Source: Rotaria sordida (taxonomy: Eukaryota > Rotifera > Eurotatoria > Philodinida > Philodinidae). Taken from it: 64,000 bases of DNA. Under the pieces are notes generated by a model that saw only the letters and a program-made list of their open reading frames with translations, was not told where the DNA came from and did no database searches. Position numbers and translations under genes: made by a program. The stretch is from NCBI GenBank assembly GCA_905250125.1, contig CAJNOL010000043.1, positions 1 through 64,000 on the forward strand, in the 5' to 3' direction. This document shows, piece by piece, positions 51,545-63,888 of this stretch. Every line of letters starts with the position of its first letter. Positions within the stretch are counted from its first letter, which is position 1.

Positions 51545-54045
51545 CCGTAGAGAAAGAAAATTTGTTTACAAATGTAACTAAGGGTGGATAGGGTAGAAAA
51601 AGAAAACAATACGTTATATCGAACAAGAGAGCGCAAGAAAGGAATATGTACGGAAAAGTGAAAATAAAAATGAATTAATTCATTGAAACTTTCATAACTC
51701 TTTGAATATGAGATTATTTTTCCGAAAAAAAGAAAATTTTCGAAATTTCTAATATATACTCTTCTGATTTGAGCCATTGAGAAAAATTTAATGTACTAAA
51801 TTCTGAAGATAGAATTCCATCAAGTTTGCTAAACATAACAACAATGATGATGAATTAAAAATTTTCTTTTTTTTTTCTATTTTATTTTAAGTCTTAGTTA
51901 AGTTGATGACAATATCTTTCAGGAGTTATTTATGTATCATCTGTTAAACCCGTAGAATTGGCAACAATTAATGTGTCAAGTAAAGGAGAATAATGAACTA
52001 AATCTATAAGACTATCATCCGTTAAGGACTAAATTTTTTATCAACTTTATTAAATAAAAATCAAGTTTTTTTTTTAAATAACTCGTTTTTATTTTAAAAT
52101 GAGCTAATCTCGAGAAAAATCTCTAAATCGTCACAAATAAAAACGTAGCTGAACTGAAAAAAAAAGTTTAACCTAGTTTCTATTATCATGCCCCTTGAAA
52201 ATTCTGAATAAATTAACTTCCTATAAGTTGGTTGAGCAATTCTCAATAAGAAAAAAATGACATGTTGACGATATAAATAAGTTAACCTTTTGAATAAAAT
52301 AAGAAAAGTTATATATGATGAACAGTTTCGAGATATGACTCAATTTAAAAATCTAGTGAAAGAAAATTTCTATTTGAACTAATATGAAAATCTAATAAAT
52401 AAATGAAAAAAAAAACAAGAAGACATTCGAATAGTTTTAATAATAATTATTTAAAATAAATCAAAACTTGTATGAAACATAATCAATCTATGAGAAAGAA
52501 ATTTTTCTAGAAAAATCATAGATAAATATCTACCGTAGAAGTATAACCAAAAGAGTTATTAGAGAAACATTCTAAACATATGTGATTAAAAAATTTCAAG
52601 TAGATATATCGAAATTAATTTTCGGTTTGTCTTGAATAAATGAATAACTGTTGAAAGAATTGAAACTATCATCTCAGATCGAATAAAATATATCCTCTAT
52701 TTAATCTAACATAGCAGAGAAACTATCTAGCTAATATATTCAGAGAAAATCTTATCTTTTAACAAAAGGTTAATATCTGATATATCAGAGTTTTTTTATT
52801 GAACCTAATCGAGAGGAAAAAGCGTTTATTCCGAATAAAGTTAACTCATATTGGATGACTTGTTACCTTTTAAATAAAAACAAATTATCCTCTCAATAAA
52901 TAATTTATAGATGATTCACATCAATTTTTCAACAATAATGAAACACTACGAAGCAAAAACGTTTTTTTTTTTTGTGGAAATCTAAAAAATAAAGATTATT
53001 TTGTGTAATAGAGATTCGTTATAAAAGATAAGTAAACCTATTTAGACGTTCGAACTTTTCAATCTCTGAAAAATGACTTGTTTCACTTTTAGATATCGCA
53101 ATGTGAGAATCTATTTGTAGAATAATATGGAATTTTATCTTTGAAACTTATTCAAATAAGATATTCTTTAAATTTATAGAATAGATATTTTACTTTTACA
53201 TCTATGGTAGACATTTTTCTATCAATTTTATAGAAAATTCAACGTTTTAGATTTTAAGAGAAAACTTTGTCCTTAACTATTATTATTGAAATAGATATTG
53301 AGAAAATAGTGAGAGACCAGTGGCTTAGCCAGGTCAGTGACTATTAGTCAATTTCCCTATGAATTTATTAAAAATTCTCCCAATTGTCCAATGAGGAAAA
53401 ATCTTAATAGAGATTGATATAGAAAGAGGCAACTTCTATTATTCTAATAGATGATGTCTTCTTCTCATATAATTAAATAATCGAAGAAGATCAATTGATG
53501 ATGTCTTTCTATTAAACCGATGTTGAGATTGATGACAATTCAATAGGTTTTTTTCTTTTTGTTAAAATGGTTGGTATTAGAGTTGAACTCGTTAATGGTT
53601 CGAATTGTGATTATTTATTGATATTAACATAATATATTGAAATATTTTAAAGGTGAAGAGTATATTTGTCAAAGAGTAGAATAAAAAAGGAAAGAAGCTC
53701 GCCTCTTTGTTCAGAGTAACGAACTTTTATTCAGTAAACATCGATTTTTGTGATGGAAATCAGTTTTCAAAAAAAACCTACTCGAACTCATATTTGTTTG
53801 TTGATTGATTTCTACTGATTATAATAATTGAGCTAGAAAATGGATCAGTCTTGTCGAATAGGTGGTATGACGAGTAAAAGGTTAAAATTAGTTGATTAGA
53901 CCACTATAAGATGATTATTGATTCTAATCTATCTATTAGAGTTTTATTTTCAGATTTATAAATATATCTTCGAGATAAAACTAGTCTTTAATTAAAATAA
54001 ATTTCAAATAAAATATGTTTATTTTTGAGTAAGACAATTAATATG
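51545..54045. other. Gene-free AT-rich region
   Basis: About 2.5 kb. The ORF 51541-51777 (-) has no supporting features. There are many short AT-rich words and poly-A/T runs, and no element ends were recognised. Confidence 0.5.
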
Positions 54046-54049
54046 TTCT

Positions 54050-55075
54050 CTTATGTAATAGAGAAAATGATGATTGACTATGTATCTTGATAAAAGAATT
54101 TTCGAAGATTTTTTTGCTTCATCAGCCATATCTTGTTCTTCTATCGATTCTTTATCTCTTTTATCATTATCAGCTAACTAGAATAAATAAAAATAAATTT
54201 ATTTCAATTATTATTTTCATATTTTTCAAATAAACCTCATGATAAACAGTCTCATTTTATTCAAAATAATCTGCTCCTCGTGGAAGAATATGAACATGAA
54301 CATGTTAAAAAAAANNNNNNNNNNAATCTGCTCCTCGTGGAAGAATATGAACATGAACATGTTAAAAAAAAGAAACGAAACGATTTTTGTTTAAATAAAA
54401 AAAAACAAATACTTTAACAGTTTGTCCAGCATGTTGTCGATCTTGTATAGCTAATAGTTAATGATTTAGCTTGATAATATTCTTCGATTTTTCTTCCAAT
54501 TAATTGTGTAGATTGAAATAAATCATTTATTTATTCAGGATTTAATTGAGAAAATCGTTCAACACAACGAAATGGTGATACAACTACATCTATATGGAAT
54601 TTTAAACAATATTAATAAATAAACAATTAAGATATAAAACTAACGTCCAAGTACAACCGGTTTTTTATTGACCCCAACCAATTTTTTCTTCATTTTTATC
54701 ATCAATTGGTACTAAACATTTTTAGAAATGTTTTTTCTTTCCTAAAAAAAATCTTTCTAACCAATAATAGTTGTTGGTGACATTAATGTATATAAATCAT
54801 GTCGACGATGTTGAATAAAAGGCATTTTTTCTCTAACTTGTTCAATATATCGAAGATCAATATCAATTATCCGAACTAATGGAGAATATAAATTCATATA
54901 TAAAAGAACTCTTCCCCATCGATCAACAACCTATTTAGTAAATAATAAATAAATAAACAAACTAAAGAATATCCATAAGATTGACGTTTTCTATTCTGAG
55001 AAGCAACTTGAGCAGCAGCCACAAGAAAACATTGATTTTGAATTGCTCGAGCACGAACTAAAATCTATATTCAAC
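54050..55075 (-). pseudogene. Nitrilase-Fhit (NitFhit) fusion pseudogene, 5'-truncated
   Basis: Read on the - strand, this starts within the nitrilase C-terminal part: [38 protein letters not shown] and FIQHRRHDLY match Nit1. It passes into the Fhit part: VNKKPVVLGR, VVVSPFRCVERFSQLNPE, INDLFQSTQLIGRKIEEYY, IQDRQHAGQTVK and HVHVHILPRGADYFE, the last being the histidine triad. Breaks: in-frame TAA after LNPE, a frameshift between SLTI and IQDRQ, and TAA after GADYFE. No nitrilase N-terminal half or catalytic Glu/Lys/Cys was found upstream. Intron positions survive in part. An assembly gap with a repeated flank interrupts the triad exon. NitFhit normally couples a deaminated-glutathione amidase to a dinucleoside triphosphate hydrolase. 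Confidence 0.82.
54315..54324. other. Assembly gap (10 N) with duplicated flanks
   Basis: The ~50 bases before the Ns (AATCTGCTCCTCGTGGAAGA ... GTTAAAAAAAA) are repeated exactly after them. This is the sign of two contigs that overlap but were joined with a placeholder gap, so the second copy of the HVHVHILPR coding segment is an artefact. Confidence 0.9.
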
Positions 55076-56072
55076 ATTTTTTAACTTCGTTTTATCAATA
55101 TATTTTATTTAAAAAAAAATTTATTGAAGAATAAAAGAATATATTTTTATTATCTATTATAGATTATAAAAGATATTAAATACAAATGGATATTGAATCA
55201 ATAAAACTTTTTTCTTTTTCAATTAATTAAATAAATTAACTTTAACTTTATATTGAGACTAATATATAGATTAGACCATAATTGAGAACACTTTTGACTC
55301 GTTAAATCTAACTCGATATTTATTTATTAAAGATTTTATTCGATTTATAATTAAATCTTTCACAATAATTATCAACGATAAAAACAAGCACATTTTTTTA
55401 CAAATATTCGATCACTTATAATCATATTTAACATATCTCAGATAAAAAAAAAACGAAAAAGATTCTTTTTATGAAAATTTTAATATTTTATAAAATATTC
55501 TAGGAGAATAAATACTCTATAAAACTTTTACAATTCTTTGACAAGTTTCAGTTCGTGTTTAAATCGACTTCATTGATCCCTATTAAAAAGGCTTATTTAT
55601 TTAATTATAGTTCTCTACATTCCATTCTGCTAATCAGGACGACATTCTCTTCATCAAGATGATTCACTAGAAAATTGAAATCTCTATTACATAATAAATC
55701 ACCGATCTTTCCACCAATCAATCTATATCGATTTTATCTTTTTTTTCACCTTGTTATTACATTATGTATTTCAACTACTCAACAGTTCCATGACGGATAA
55801 ATCTCAACTCTATAACTGATTTTCAGACTTAATTTTAAAATAAAACTAAAAGACCTTCGAAAAGTGATACTACCAATGACTAATAATGGAATATATCATC
55901 GATGGAAATTGTTAAACAATTAGCAAATGTTGTCAACAAACCTACAGTTAGACGATGGGAATATTTATAGAGAAGAACAACTACAAGTTATTAGAAAAGA
56001 CTACTGCTAGATCGAAAATAATATTAATAATAACTCTTATTCAAAAAGTAAAAAATAAGCTGATTTCGAATA

Positions 56073-56765
56073 ACGTCGGAAAAGTTAGCACCATATTCGG
56101 CTTTTTCTGTCCGGATTCGCTATATGACTTGGGTTATTTCTAAAACCACTTGGGTTAAATGCAGAATTTAATTCTGAATCGAATGCTGCCATTTTCGAAG
56201 GGGGTTATCGATCAAAAATTCCCCCTTTCCCTCAAAATACCAGTTCTTCCAGGTAGTTTCCCAGGTATTCCCTATCCGGATTCGCTATATTACTTGGGTT
56301 ATTTCTAAAACAACTTGGGTTAGATGCAGAATTTAATTCTGCGTCGAATGGTGCCAATTTCGAGGGGGTTATCGGGCAAAAATACCCCACTTATCTCAAA
56401 ATACTGGTTTTTCCAGGTAATTCCTAAGGTATTCCTTGTCCGGATTCGCTATATTACTTGGGTTATATCTAAAACCACTTGGGTTAGGTGCAGAATTTAA
56501 TTCTGTGTCGAATGGTGCCAGTTTCGAGGGGGGGGTTATCGGGCAAAAATACCCCACTTCCCTCAAAATACTGGTTTTTGCAGGTAATTTCCAACCAATA
56601 TTTTCAGGGAAGTGAGGTATTTTTGCCCGATAACCCCCCTCGAAACTGGCACCATTGGACGCAGATTTAAATTCTGCATCTGACTCAAGTTGTTTTAGAA
56701 ATAACTCAAGTAATATCGCGAATCCGGATAGAGAAAGACGAATATGGTGCTAACTTTTCCGACGT
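56073..56765. repeat. Foldback element with internal tandem repeats
   Basis: Perfect terminal inverted repeats ACGTCGGAAAAGTTAGCACC (continuing CATATTCG) bound the element. Inside are three direct copies of a ~178-bp unit (starting TCCGGATTCGCTATAT near 56110, 56277 and 56440, each with TTACTTGGGTTAT, GCAGAATTTAATTCTG and GGGGGTTATCGGGCAAAAAT). One further copy in inverse orientation fills 56605-56735, so the whole can fold into a long hairpin. There is no transposase. The flanks show TA on each side, but the exact boundary is uncertain by 1-2 bp. Confidence 0.85.
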
Positions 56766-56769
56766 ATAA

Positions 56770-57910
56770 TCGATACCATTCATTGATGTTGTTGTAGCAG
56801 CAGATTATGTAAGAATAAGAGCTGCTAGTATATTTGATTGTACATTGTCTTGAATTCTATGATCATTGGTATTTTCTGAGCGTGGTGATGCTTGACCTAA
56901 AAAATATTTTCGCTAAATTCATCTGCCAAACAAATCTTCCTCATTATTATCACTATAGAAATGATCTTGTTGTTCAGTTTCAAATGTATTATCATATTCC
57001 ATAATTTGCTCTAAACAAAGATACATGTTATATAAAAATTATAAGCTTTTGAAAGTGGAAAGTAACTTCGAAAAATAAATTCTCATGAAAATTATTTTTT
57101 GTTTTTTTGATTTGATGTAAAGTCTTTGACACATTAGAAGAGCCGAGTGTCACCAACAATTTTTAATTTCGATTCAGTTTTTCTCAATACATCGTTAGTA
57201 AACAAGTTTATTTCACTTATCCTCTACGCGTAGAATGAGAAAGAAACAGATAATATCCTTTATAAAAAAAAAGGAGACAATCGTTGATAAAACGAGTGTC
57301 CATTAAATAATATAGACAACATACCTTAACATCTTGGTTCAATATCAAATAACACTCTTTTTTTCTATTTTTTTGTCAAACTTATTTAAGTCAGTTGCTT
57401 ATGTTGAAATTTGAATAATATGGATCGAATTCGGTCATAGTAGAATGAAGACTCAATACACTATAACAAAATTGAATACATCTGATGCAATCATTTATGT
57501 GATACTGAAAACAAAATATGTTATATAGAATCTTGACAACTTCATCAGAAAAAACTTTACTCATCTGAAGACCATAGTACGAAGTAATGTAACTCAAACA
57601 TGAGAAAGAACGACAAGATACTATGTTGATTAATGTTAATTAATCTTATCTGTAGAGAATATTTTCATATGACTGTGATTTCGTCAAAGAGATGCTCATA
57701 AAGTTTCTATAACTTGATAGAAAGATGTCTAATGAGACTATTTTTTTTATTTTCAATTTCTCTTCTATATAGAACCATACAAGAACATGATTATAGTAAA
57801 TTTAATATAAACATTGATTTAGTCAAATATACTATCACAAAAAAATTTAAAAAAAAATTCAGATCTATACATTAAAACTGAATGAATATTGAGAATGATA
57901 CAAAATTAAC
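56770..57910. other. Intergenic
   Basis: No gene recognised. The ORF at 57391-57597 (-) has no supporting feature. It lies downstream of the membrane-protein gene on the - strand. Confidence 0.45.
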
Positions 57911-57917
57911 CAGAGTT

Positions 57918-58496
57918 TCACCAGATCGCTTCGATAATTTTGTAAATTCGACGTAGACCAATCGAAGAAAGTATTGATCCCGATAGACATAAAATTACTA
58001 AAAGATAACACCAATTACGATGTAATCCATAAATTGACATGCATGCCACAATAAAAAGAACAAGAGCAACAAATAAACACCATCTTTTCATATGTCGACA
58101 TAATTGTCGATTACGAATCGTACGTCCAGAGAACGGACGTGCTGACCTTTGACCGAGTAAAGACAAGATCATCTCACGACACGCTAATGTATCATAATCG
58201 TGATCAATACGTTCAAGAAGATAGTCTACAGCGTGACAAAGTTTTAAGAAACGTTCATCATAATGACATTCATTTCCACGAGTTTTTTCTTTCAAACAGT
58301 TGAGACCATGATCAATTTCTTCAAATCGTTGATTGACTTCTTGTTCTATTGACTCAATTTTCTTCCATATTTCATCAATTGGATTGACTATATCTCTTGA
58401 ATAATACTCGTGAATGAAAATATATTCAAAAAAAAGTAATACATACTCGTTATCATTAGTTGTTGATGTCCTTCTTGTCGTTTGTCTTCGGCGCAT
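57918..58496 (-). CDS. Small coiled-coil protein with two C-terminal transmembrane segments
   Basis: The start is ATG 58496 (MRRRQTTRRTSTTNDNE). A short in-frame intron is likely: donor GA|GTATGTATTAC and acceptor TTATTCAAG, joining NDNE directly to DIVNPIDEIWKK and removing a hydrophobic, Phe-rich stretch. The middle (EIWKKIESIEQEVNQRFEEI) is heptad-like and predicted coiled coil. The C-terminal ~65 residues hold two hydrophobic segments (LFVALVLFIVACMSIYG and WCYLLVILCLSGSILSSIG), then a short basic tail to TAG. It resembles small tail-anchored or hairpin membrane proteins. I do not recognise a family. The single frame and sensible codon use support a real gene. Confidence 0.68.
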   Translation of the reverse strand: MRRRQTTRRTSTTNDNEYVLLFFEYIFIHEYYSRDIVNPIDEIWKKIESIEQEVNQRFEEIDHGLNCLKEKTRGNECHYDERFLKLCHAVDYLLERIDHDYDTLACREMILSLLGQRSARPFSGRTIRNRQLCRHMKRWCLFVALVLFIVACMSIYGLHRNWCYLLVILCLSGSILSSIGLRRIYKIIEAIW

Positions 58497-58679
58497 TTTA
58501 TTAATTTAACTATAACGTTGAAATATCATTCAATCAACGCCCACTACGACAATGTTCTTTCATTGCTGTTTTTTATTTCTCATTGGTTAAAGAACAAAAT
58601 GAAAGAATACAAGGTCAGTCGGATAAAACTACCATCTATTCATATACTTGTTGAAGAAAAAAATACAGCAATGTGAAGC

Positions 58680-60900
58680 GACGCATTTTTTTTAAAGCTC
58701 GCATTTTCTTCTGACGTCCATAGAAAGGAAAAAGAGAATGAAAAGAAAAAAAAAGACAGCCATTCAAATGAACAATTTATTCTTTTCCTTCTCTGAATCA
58801 TGAGTGATATACGTGAAATTCAAGCAGTTAGTTAATATGCTAGACATTTGTTACAATTGATTGTTTTCAATTTATGTTTCCAGTGTATCGATTAATAAAA
58901 ATAAAGTTATGTTTCGATAACTGCATAGTTCTGCATGACATAAGCGATGTATTAATTTCATGAAGCGTATAACTCAAAACTATTGAAAGATTTGGGGTAT
59001 CATTTAGAAATTGAACTTTCCATCATTCCACCTGCATCGACAATAATTACGTAACAGTAATTCAGTATCATTCTATGTGTAATAAAGTCGATTATAATAT
59101 CTTTTTATCCAAACTACTTTCTATCGATTAAAATAAATACTTTAATTATGTAAACGGACTATGGAAGTTTTAGTTGACCCCAATTTTATTCAATCTACAA
59201 AAATGCTTTTTTTCTATAAGCTTTTGTCTGTATTAAATAAACATAAACTGTTGCTAACAGACTTATACGTATTTTTATCAGTGCAGTATTTAATCTGTTT
59301 AGGATATATGATAATTATCGACGTATAATTTTATGATAGAATTCTTTACAACTAATTTTTTGTTTTATGAACTTTTTTAAATACTATATAATCGTATTCA
59401 TTTCAGTTTTCAAAGCAATAGATTATTTTCTTTCTTATTTCGATTAATCACAATAACAGACTCGTACGTATTATTTAAAAAATAAATTGTATTCTTAGTT
59501 ATTTAGATCAGTTGCGGCAACAAGTTCATCAATAAGTGAGATTTAAGAAAAATTAATTAAACGGTTTTTCTTGTTTAGATTAACAACAACTACAATTTCA
59601 TCGGTAACTAGGATTTGAAAACAAATCTTTTTTTCGTATTTACGGGGAGAGGAAAGAAAGATCACTAGAGTCGTAATTTTTCTACTAGATTTCTGAGAAA
59701 ATGCCATAAGACTCTATGAAATCCCTTTCGTGACTTCCGGACCAACTTCTTATGGGATCCTTGGAACTCTTTACGAAACGTTGAATAGAATCATGAAATC
59801 GTTAATTTTAAAAAATATTGTACATTAGTCGCGTTTTTCTATAAAAATCCGGCAAAAATTGTCAGTCTAAGCGATTTTCACGCGATTCTGATGGCATAGG
59901 ATAGAGTACAACATGTTCTATCGTTTGGTATGAAATTCTTCCTGCTTACGAGGGAACATTCCCAAATGATTCGCTCCGTTTGCTTTCGTACTTTGTCCAA
60001 TTGTAGGGCCTATTCTAGTAAGAAACGACCTAAGAGGATTTGTGATCTTGTTGCTTCTTTCGAAAGTTATGACCGTTTTACTGATTTTCAAGTCATTCGT
60101 AGGTGTTTACCAAAAAAATCAAATTTGGGATTCTCTACCTGAAATTTCGTCCATAGGTAAGAGGATAATATTTGGTTCTTTTTCTTTTCTTTCCTGTCGA
60201 TGCATATATAGAGTAGATAGGGGCTAGTCCTAACGAATTTTCAAAAGTTAAAATTTGAAGTCTCATAACTTTTTTATTTTTTGTCAGTTTTGAGGACAAA
60301 AAAAAATACTGACATGTAGCCTAAAGTATTCTGTATACACCTATATAAAATTTTTTGAAATAGATCTCCCAGAAACTCATCATTATCTATTCTGCTAGAA
60401 GTACCATTACTTTGTTCACAATAGTTCCACACCCGGCTATCATGAACATGTGCCATATAGAATGGAACTATAATGAATAATACTCAGCTAAAATAGATGG
60501 AACACTTCATCTTTATTGTAAATCAGGAGTCCACATGGGATGAGATGGAACAAGTTAAAAAAACTTTCTGTTCTATGGGATGAGACATCTCAGTCGTCAA
60601 ATATCTTTTAAGAATTTAAACTTATTCAACACTTATCGACCGACTGATACTATAAAATATTATATTATTTCATCTTGTATTTCATAATTTTATTACAATC
60701 AAATTCATAGGCTTTTTTTCTTAGTTTACAATGAAAAAAAAACATTATTCTCTTTATGAATATAACATTTTACAAAATAGAGAAAAAGAAAGGAATAAAT
60801 AAAAAATAAAAATATCTCATTACATACAAAACAATTGGAAAGAAATCAACATAAATAAAACTATAAAAAAGTTTCAATTACAAATCATTAAGCAAGTTAC
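58680..60900. other. Gene-free region
   Basis: There are no supported genes. The segment 59640-60240 is less AT-rich, and its short ORFs (59930-60142, 60042-60227) lack family features; it may be an old repeat. The rest is AT-rich. Confidence 0.45.
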
Positions 60901-60904
60901 ATAT

Positions 60905-61720
60905 TTTCCATGGAACAAAGGAATAGAATGTTATTAACCTGATTAAGATCTAATGTTGTTCGACGTTCATTGATTATGGTACTGGCTTCAGTAAACTGTC
61001 ACTCGACAGCCAGCAAGGAAGCCAGTATGCAATGAATTTAACGGACTAATTTGGACAGTACTGGAAAAACAGTTTAACTTTTAAGCCAAAACTGTAATGG
61101 ATTGTCAGTTAAAGTTGCTTTATTAATATCCATAGATAAATATCGACTTAATTTGTCGACTTTTAGCATATGAAATACATAATCATCACTTCCAGAGCTA
61201 TCACATTCATCAATTAATGCTTTCGGATCATTATCATCTTCATATTGTTGAAGAATTGTTTGTTAGATTTTTTTTGTTTTTTCGATGGTTGACAATCTTC
61301 TTTTGGGTTAACTTTACTAATTTCATTCATACGTTTACGAATATATTTATATGCTTGTTCACATTCATCTTTTGTGCATCCTTTTGAATTGACGATATCG
61401 ACGATGTAACAATGTTGCCGTATTATGCCAAATGTCTGATTCATGCATAGCAATAAGTAACTTCAATATTCTAACATGAAGAATTTTGATTGCTGAAATG
61501 AATAAAGAAGAAAATCAATATAAAGAATTACTTTGAAAAATAAAAAAATTCTTTACCTTCGATAAGTTATCAAATCATCAAAAGATGATAAGGTTTTTCT
61601 TAGCATTAGTGTTCAAATTAACACCATACATGATGATGGAGTATTTGTTTATTGTATTATTTTTAACACGTACTTAAAAGGTTGTAATAAACGTATTATT
61701 TATTTCAAAATTTCTTCATC
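60905..61720 (-). pseudogene. hAT-family transposase, degenerate C-terminal part
   Basis: On the - strand the segments YEDDNDPKALIDECDS, LKVDKLSRYLSMDINKA, DNPLQFWLKS, FPVLSKLVR and FTEASTIINERRTTLDLNQ then VNNILFLCSM follow the order of the hAT C-terminal dimerisation domain (DPL-FW, then ASER-like, then NERR). At least three stops fall in frame (after FWLKS, after KLVR and after LLAVE). The upstream frame at 61453-61214 (KQKKSNKQF region) may be the preceding linker, a frameshift away. The element is inactive. Confidence 0.75.
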
Positions 61721-62464
61721 AATGGCCTTTTAATTTCATTTGTTATTTACGATTAATTAAAACACGTTTTGTAGCCTTATAAGAAAGAATAATACATTCA
61801 AGTAAATTGATTAGTGACAATCAATGAACAACAGTTGATTGTTGTAAGGCAACTCCACCAAGAGATTGAATATCTTTGTTATATCTACTCTAAATAAAGA
61901 ATAAAATTTCTTTCTATCTGTTAATGAAGAAAGAATATATATCGCATCTTCTTACCCTCTTCACAAATTCGACCAATTTTTTACATCATGTGATGGTTCT
62001 GATTATTTTTTGTGCTGGTGGATATAAATGTTCGAATTTCAATTTTTTTTTCATTATCAACATCATTTGGGGGTGACCAACTTGACTGATACCCAAAAAT
62101 TGATTTATCGATGCGACTTCATCCACACATTAGAAAGATCTGAATTTTTTACCAGTTATACTACATATATAATGCTATCCATCTATCACTATTTGAAATC
62201 TATATATCACTATAAATGAGAATTATTAAGTACATTTTTGTAGTTATTGTGTTAAACGTGCTTCACGTCGTATTTGTTTACATCTTGTGATCGGTATATA
62301 TTTTATCCATTCTGTTCTAGCGATATATTCAAATTAAGTCGTTCTTGTTCTAGCTGTGATTTTATTTTCACTTTCCTTTGTTCTTTGCTTTCTCTAACAC
62401 ACTTTCTATCGATAAAAAATACATAGCACACTTGAATTATGTTTTATCCACAGATTTAGTAGCA

Positions 62465-62688
62465 TTGTGCTCAATATGAGTCTGGTCCAACTGATCGTCG
62501 AAAATATTGCACTGATTGCGATTCGATGCTAACTTGGACATGTACTGATTCGGGAAAATCTGATTTGTACACCAATTATTGTCGTCATCGTGACAACTGT
62601 AATTGTTGTACACCAGAACTTGAAGAAGAAAGACAAAAAAAATGGAAGAGAAGAAAGTCGTTATTCAGCAACGTTTTCAAATTTTAGA
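62465..62688 (+). pseudogene. Cys/His-rich zinc-finger-like segment upstream of the DDE transposase
   Basis: The frame reads HCAQYESGPTDRRKYCTDCD, then a TWTCTDSGKSDLYTNYCRHR block and NCNCCTPELEEERQKKWKRR, ending in TAG. Eight Cys and several His in about 45 residues suggest a DNA-binding finger. It sits 0.3 kb before the transposase and on the same strand, so it is plausibly that protein's N-terminal domain. I could not confirm a splice to the rest. Confidence 0.45.
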
Positions 62689-62979
62689 TGATAGTAAGTA
62701 ACATCAAGTTTTTGCGATTTATGCATGCATCTTTTAGCTCGTTATCTGCTTCTACACTAGTAGTCAAAATGAATCATCATGAGCAAGTTTTTTATATATT
62801 CCAGATCAACGTCCATGATCAGAATGGAAACGTACTGATGCATCTTGCATATAGCATACTGGGCATGACGTTGACAAGTACAAGAATTATATTCTATGTG
62901 TGAAGAACCATTAATAAATTATTGTTCCCATAGAAACAAGTTACATGCAAACAGTGCCACCACATCCTATTTATCTCCT

Positions 62980-63700
62980 ATGAATTTGCTTGTGGTTACA
63001 TTATGGTATTTAAAAACATTATCATTCTGAACACTACATTGCTTCAGAATTGAATTTTAGTCAACAAGCGGTGAATTATTCCTTATCAGCAGTAGTGAAT
63101 ATTTTACATTCGTGTGTATATTCAGCATTCGTTTCTTTACCTGCTGACCTAGCTAACTGAAGAACACCACATGGACCTTAACAACATCACAGCGTAATTG
63201 TTGACTCGACTTTTATTGCAATTCATGAACCGCATGATTCAGAACAACGTAAAGAATATTATCATGCAAAAAATCCAACAAATTATGCAATAAAAGTGCA
63301 AGTAGCTTGTGATTTTTGTCATCGAATAGTACATGTATCTGAATGTTACCATGGAAGTATACATGGTATTACAGTTCTTCGAGAATCAGGCCTATTGGAA
63401 CACGTTGAAGAATCTGTACAAATTATTGGTGACAAGGAGTATATCGGTGAAGAATATGTAGTCACTCAAAGAAAGAAACCTCATGGACGTGAATTAACAC
63501 AAGATGATAAAGATTTCAATCGTGATATTAATAGCGCAAGAGCAGCGATTGAAAATATTAGTCAACGTCTCAAAACTTATGCTATTCTTGGTGGTGATTA
63601 CAGAGGACCTGTTGATGATTTTCATAAAATAACTAAAATCATACAAGTCATTACTGCTTCATATAATTTGAACTTAAATAAACATCCTATTCGTAGATAA
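62980..63700 (+). pseudogene. DDE_Tnp_4-type (IS5/Harbinger-like) transposase, broken
   Basis: First comes a helix-turn-helix leader: LSPMNLLVVTLWYLK, then after a one-base shift HYHSEHYIASELNFSQQAVN and SLSAVVNILHSC. Two in-frame stops follow (after LPADLAN and after TPHGP), then a catalytic domain that is open: VIVDSTFIAIHEPHDSEQRK, VACDFCHRIVHVSECYHGS, IIGDKEYIGEEY, KPHGRELTQDDKDFNRDINS and AAIENISQRLKTYAILGG. The acidic residues expected for catalysis (Asp in IVDST, Asp in GDKEY, Glu in AAIEN) are all present. The frameshift and stops make it a recent-looking pseudogene unless unseen introns remove them. It would cut and paste an element whose ends I did not find. Confidence 0.72.
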
Positions 63701-63888
63701 AAAAAATGATAAGTGGTATCTTCTTATTAATCGTTTATGAAGCTATATACTCATCTTTCTACCAACGACAAAATTAATCGCTCGCTTGATTTTTGATCTA
63801 AAATATAAAGTTTATAGTTAGAAGAAATTTTCTTGTATATATATGAATAGTACAAGTATAGATGTTTATAATACAAATAAAAATCAAG

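Noticed and set aside
53590..53640. GGTTCGAATT resembling a tRNA T-arm
   Set aside because: No acceptor stem, D-arm or anticodon stem could be built around it; no tRNA gene was found in the window.
59930..60227. Two overlapping ORFs in a less AT-rich segment
   Set aside because: I tried to match reverse transcriptase or transposase motifs and found none.
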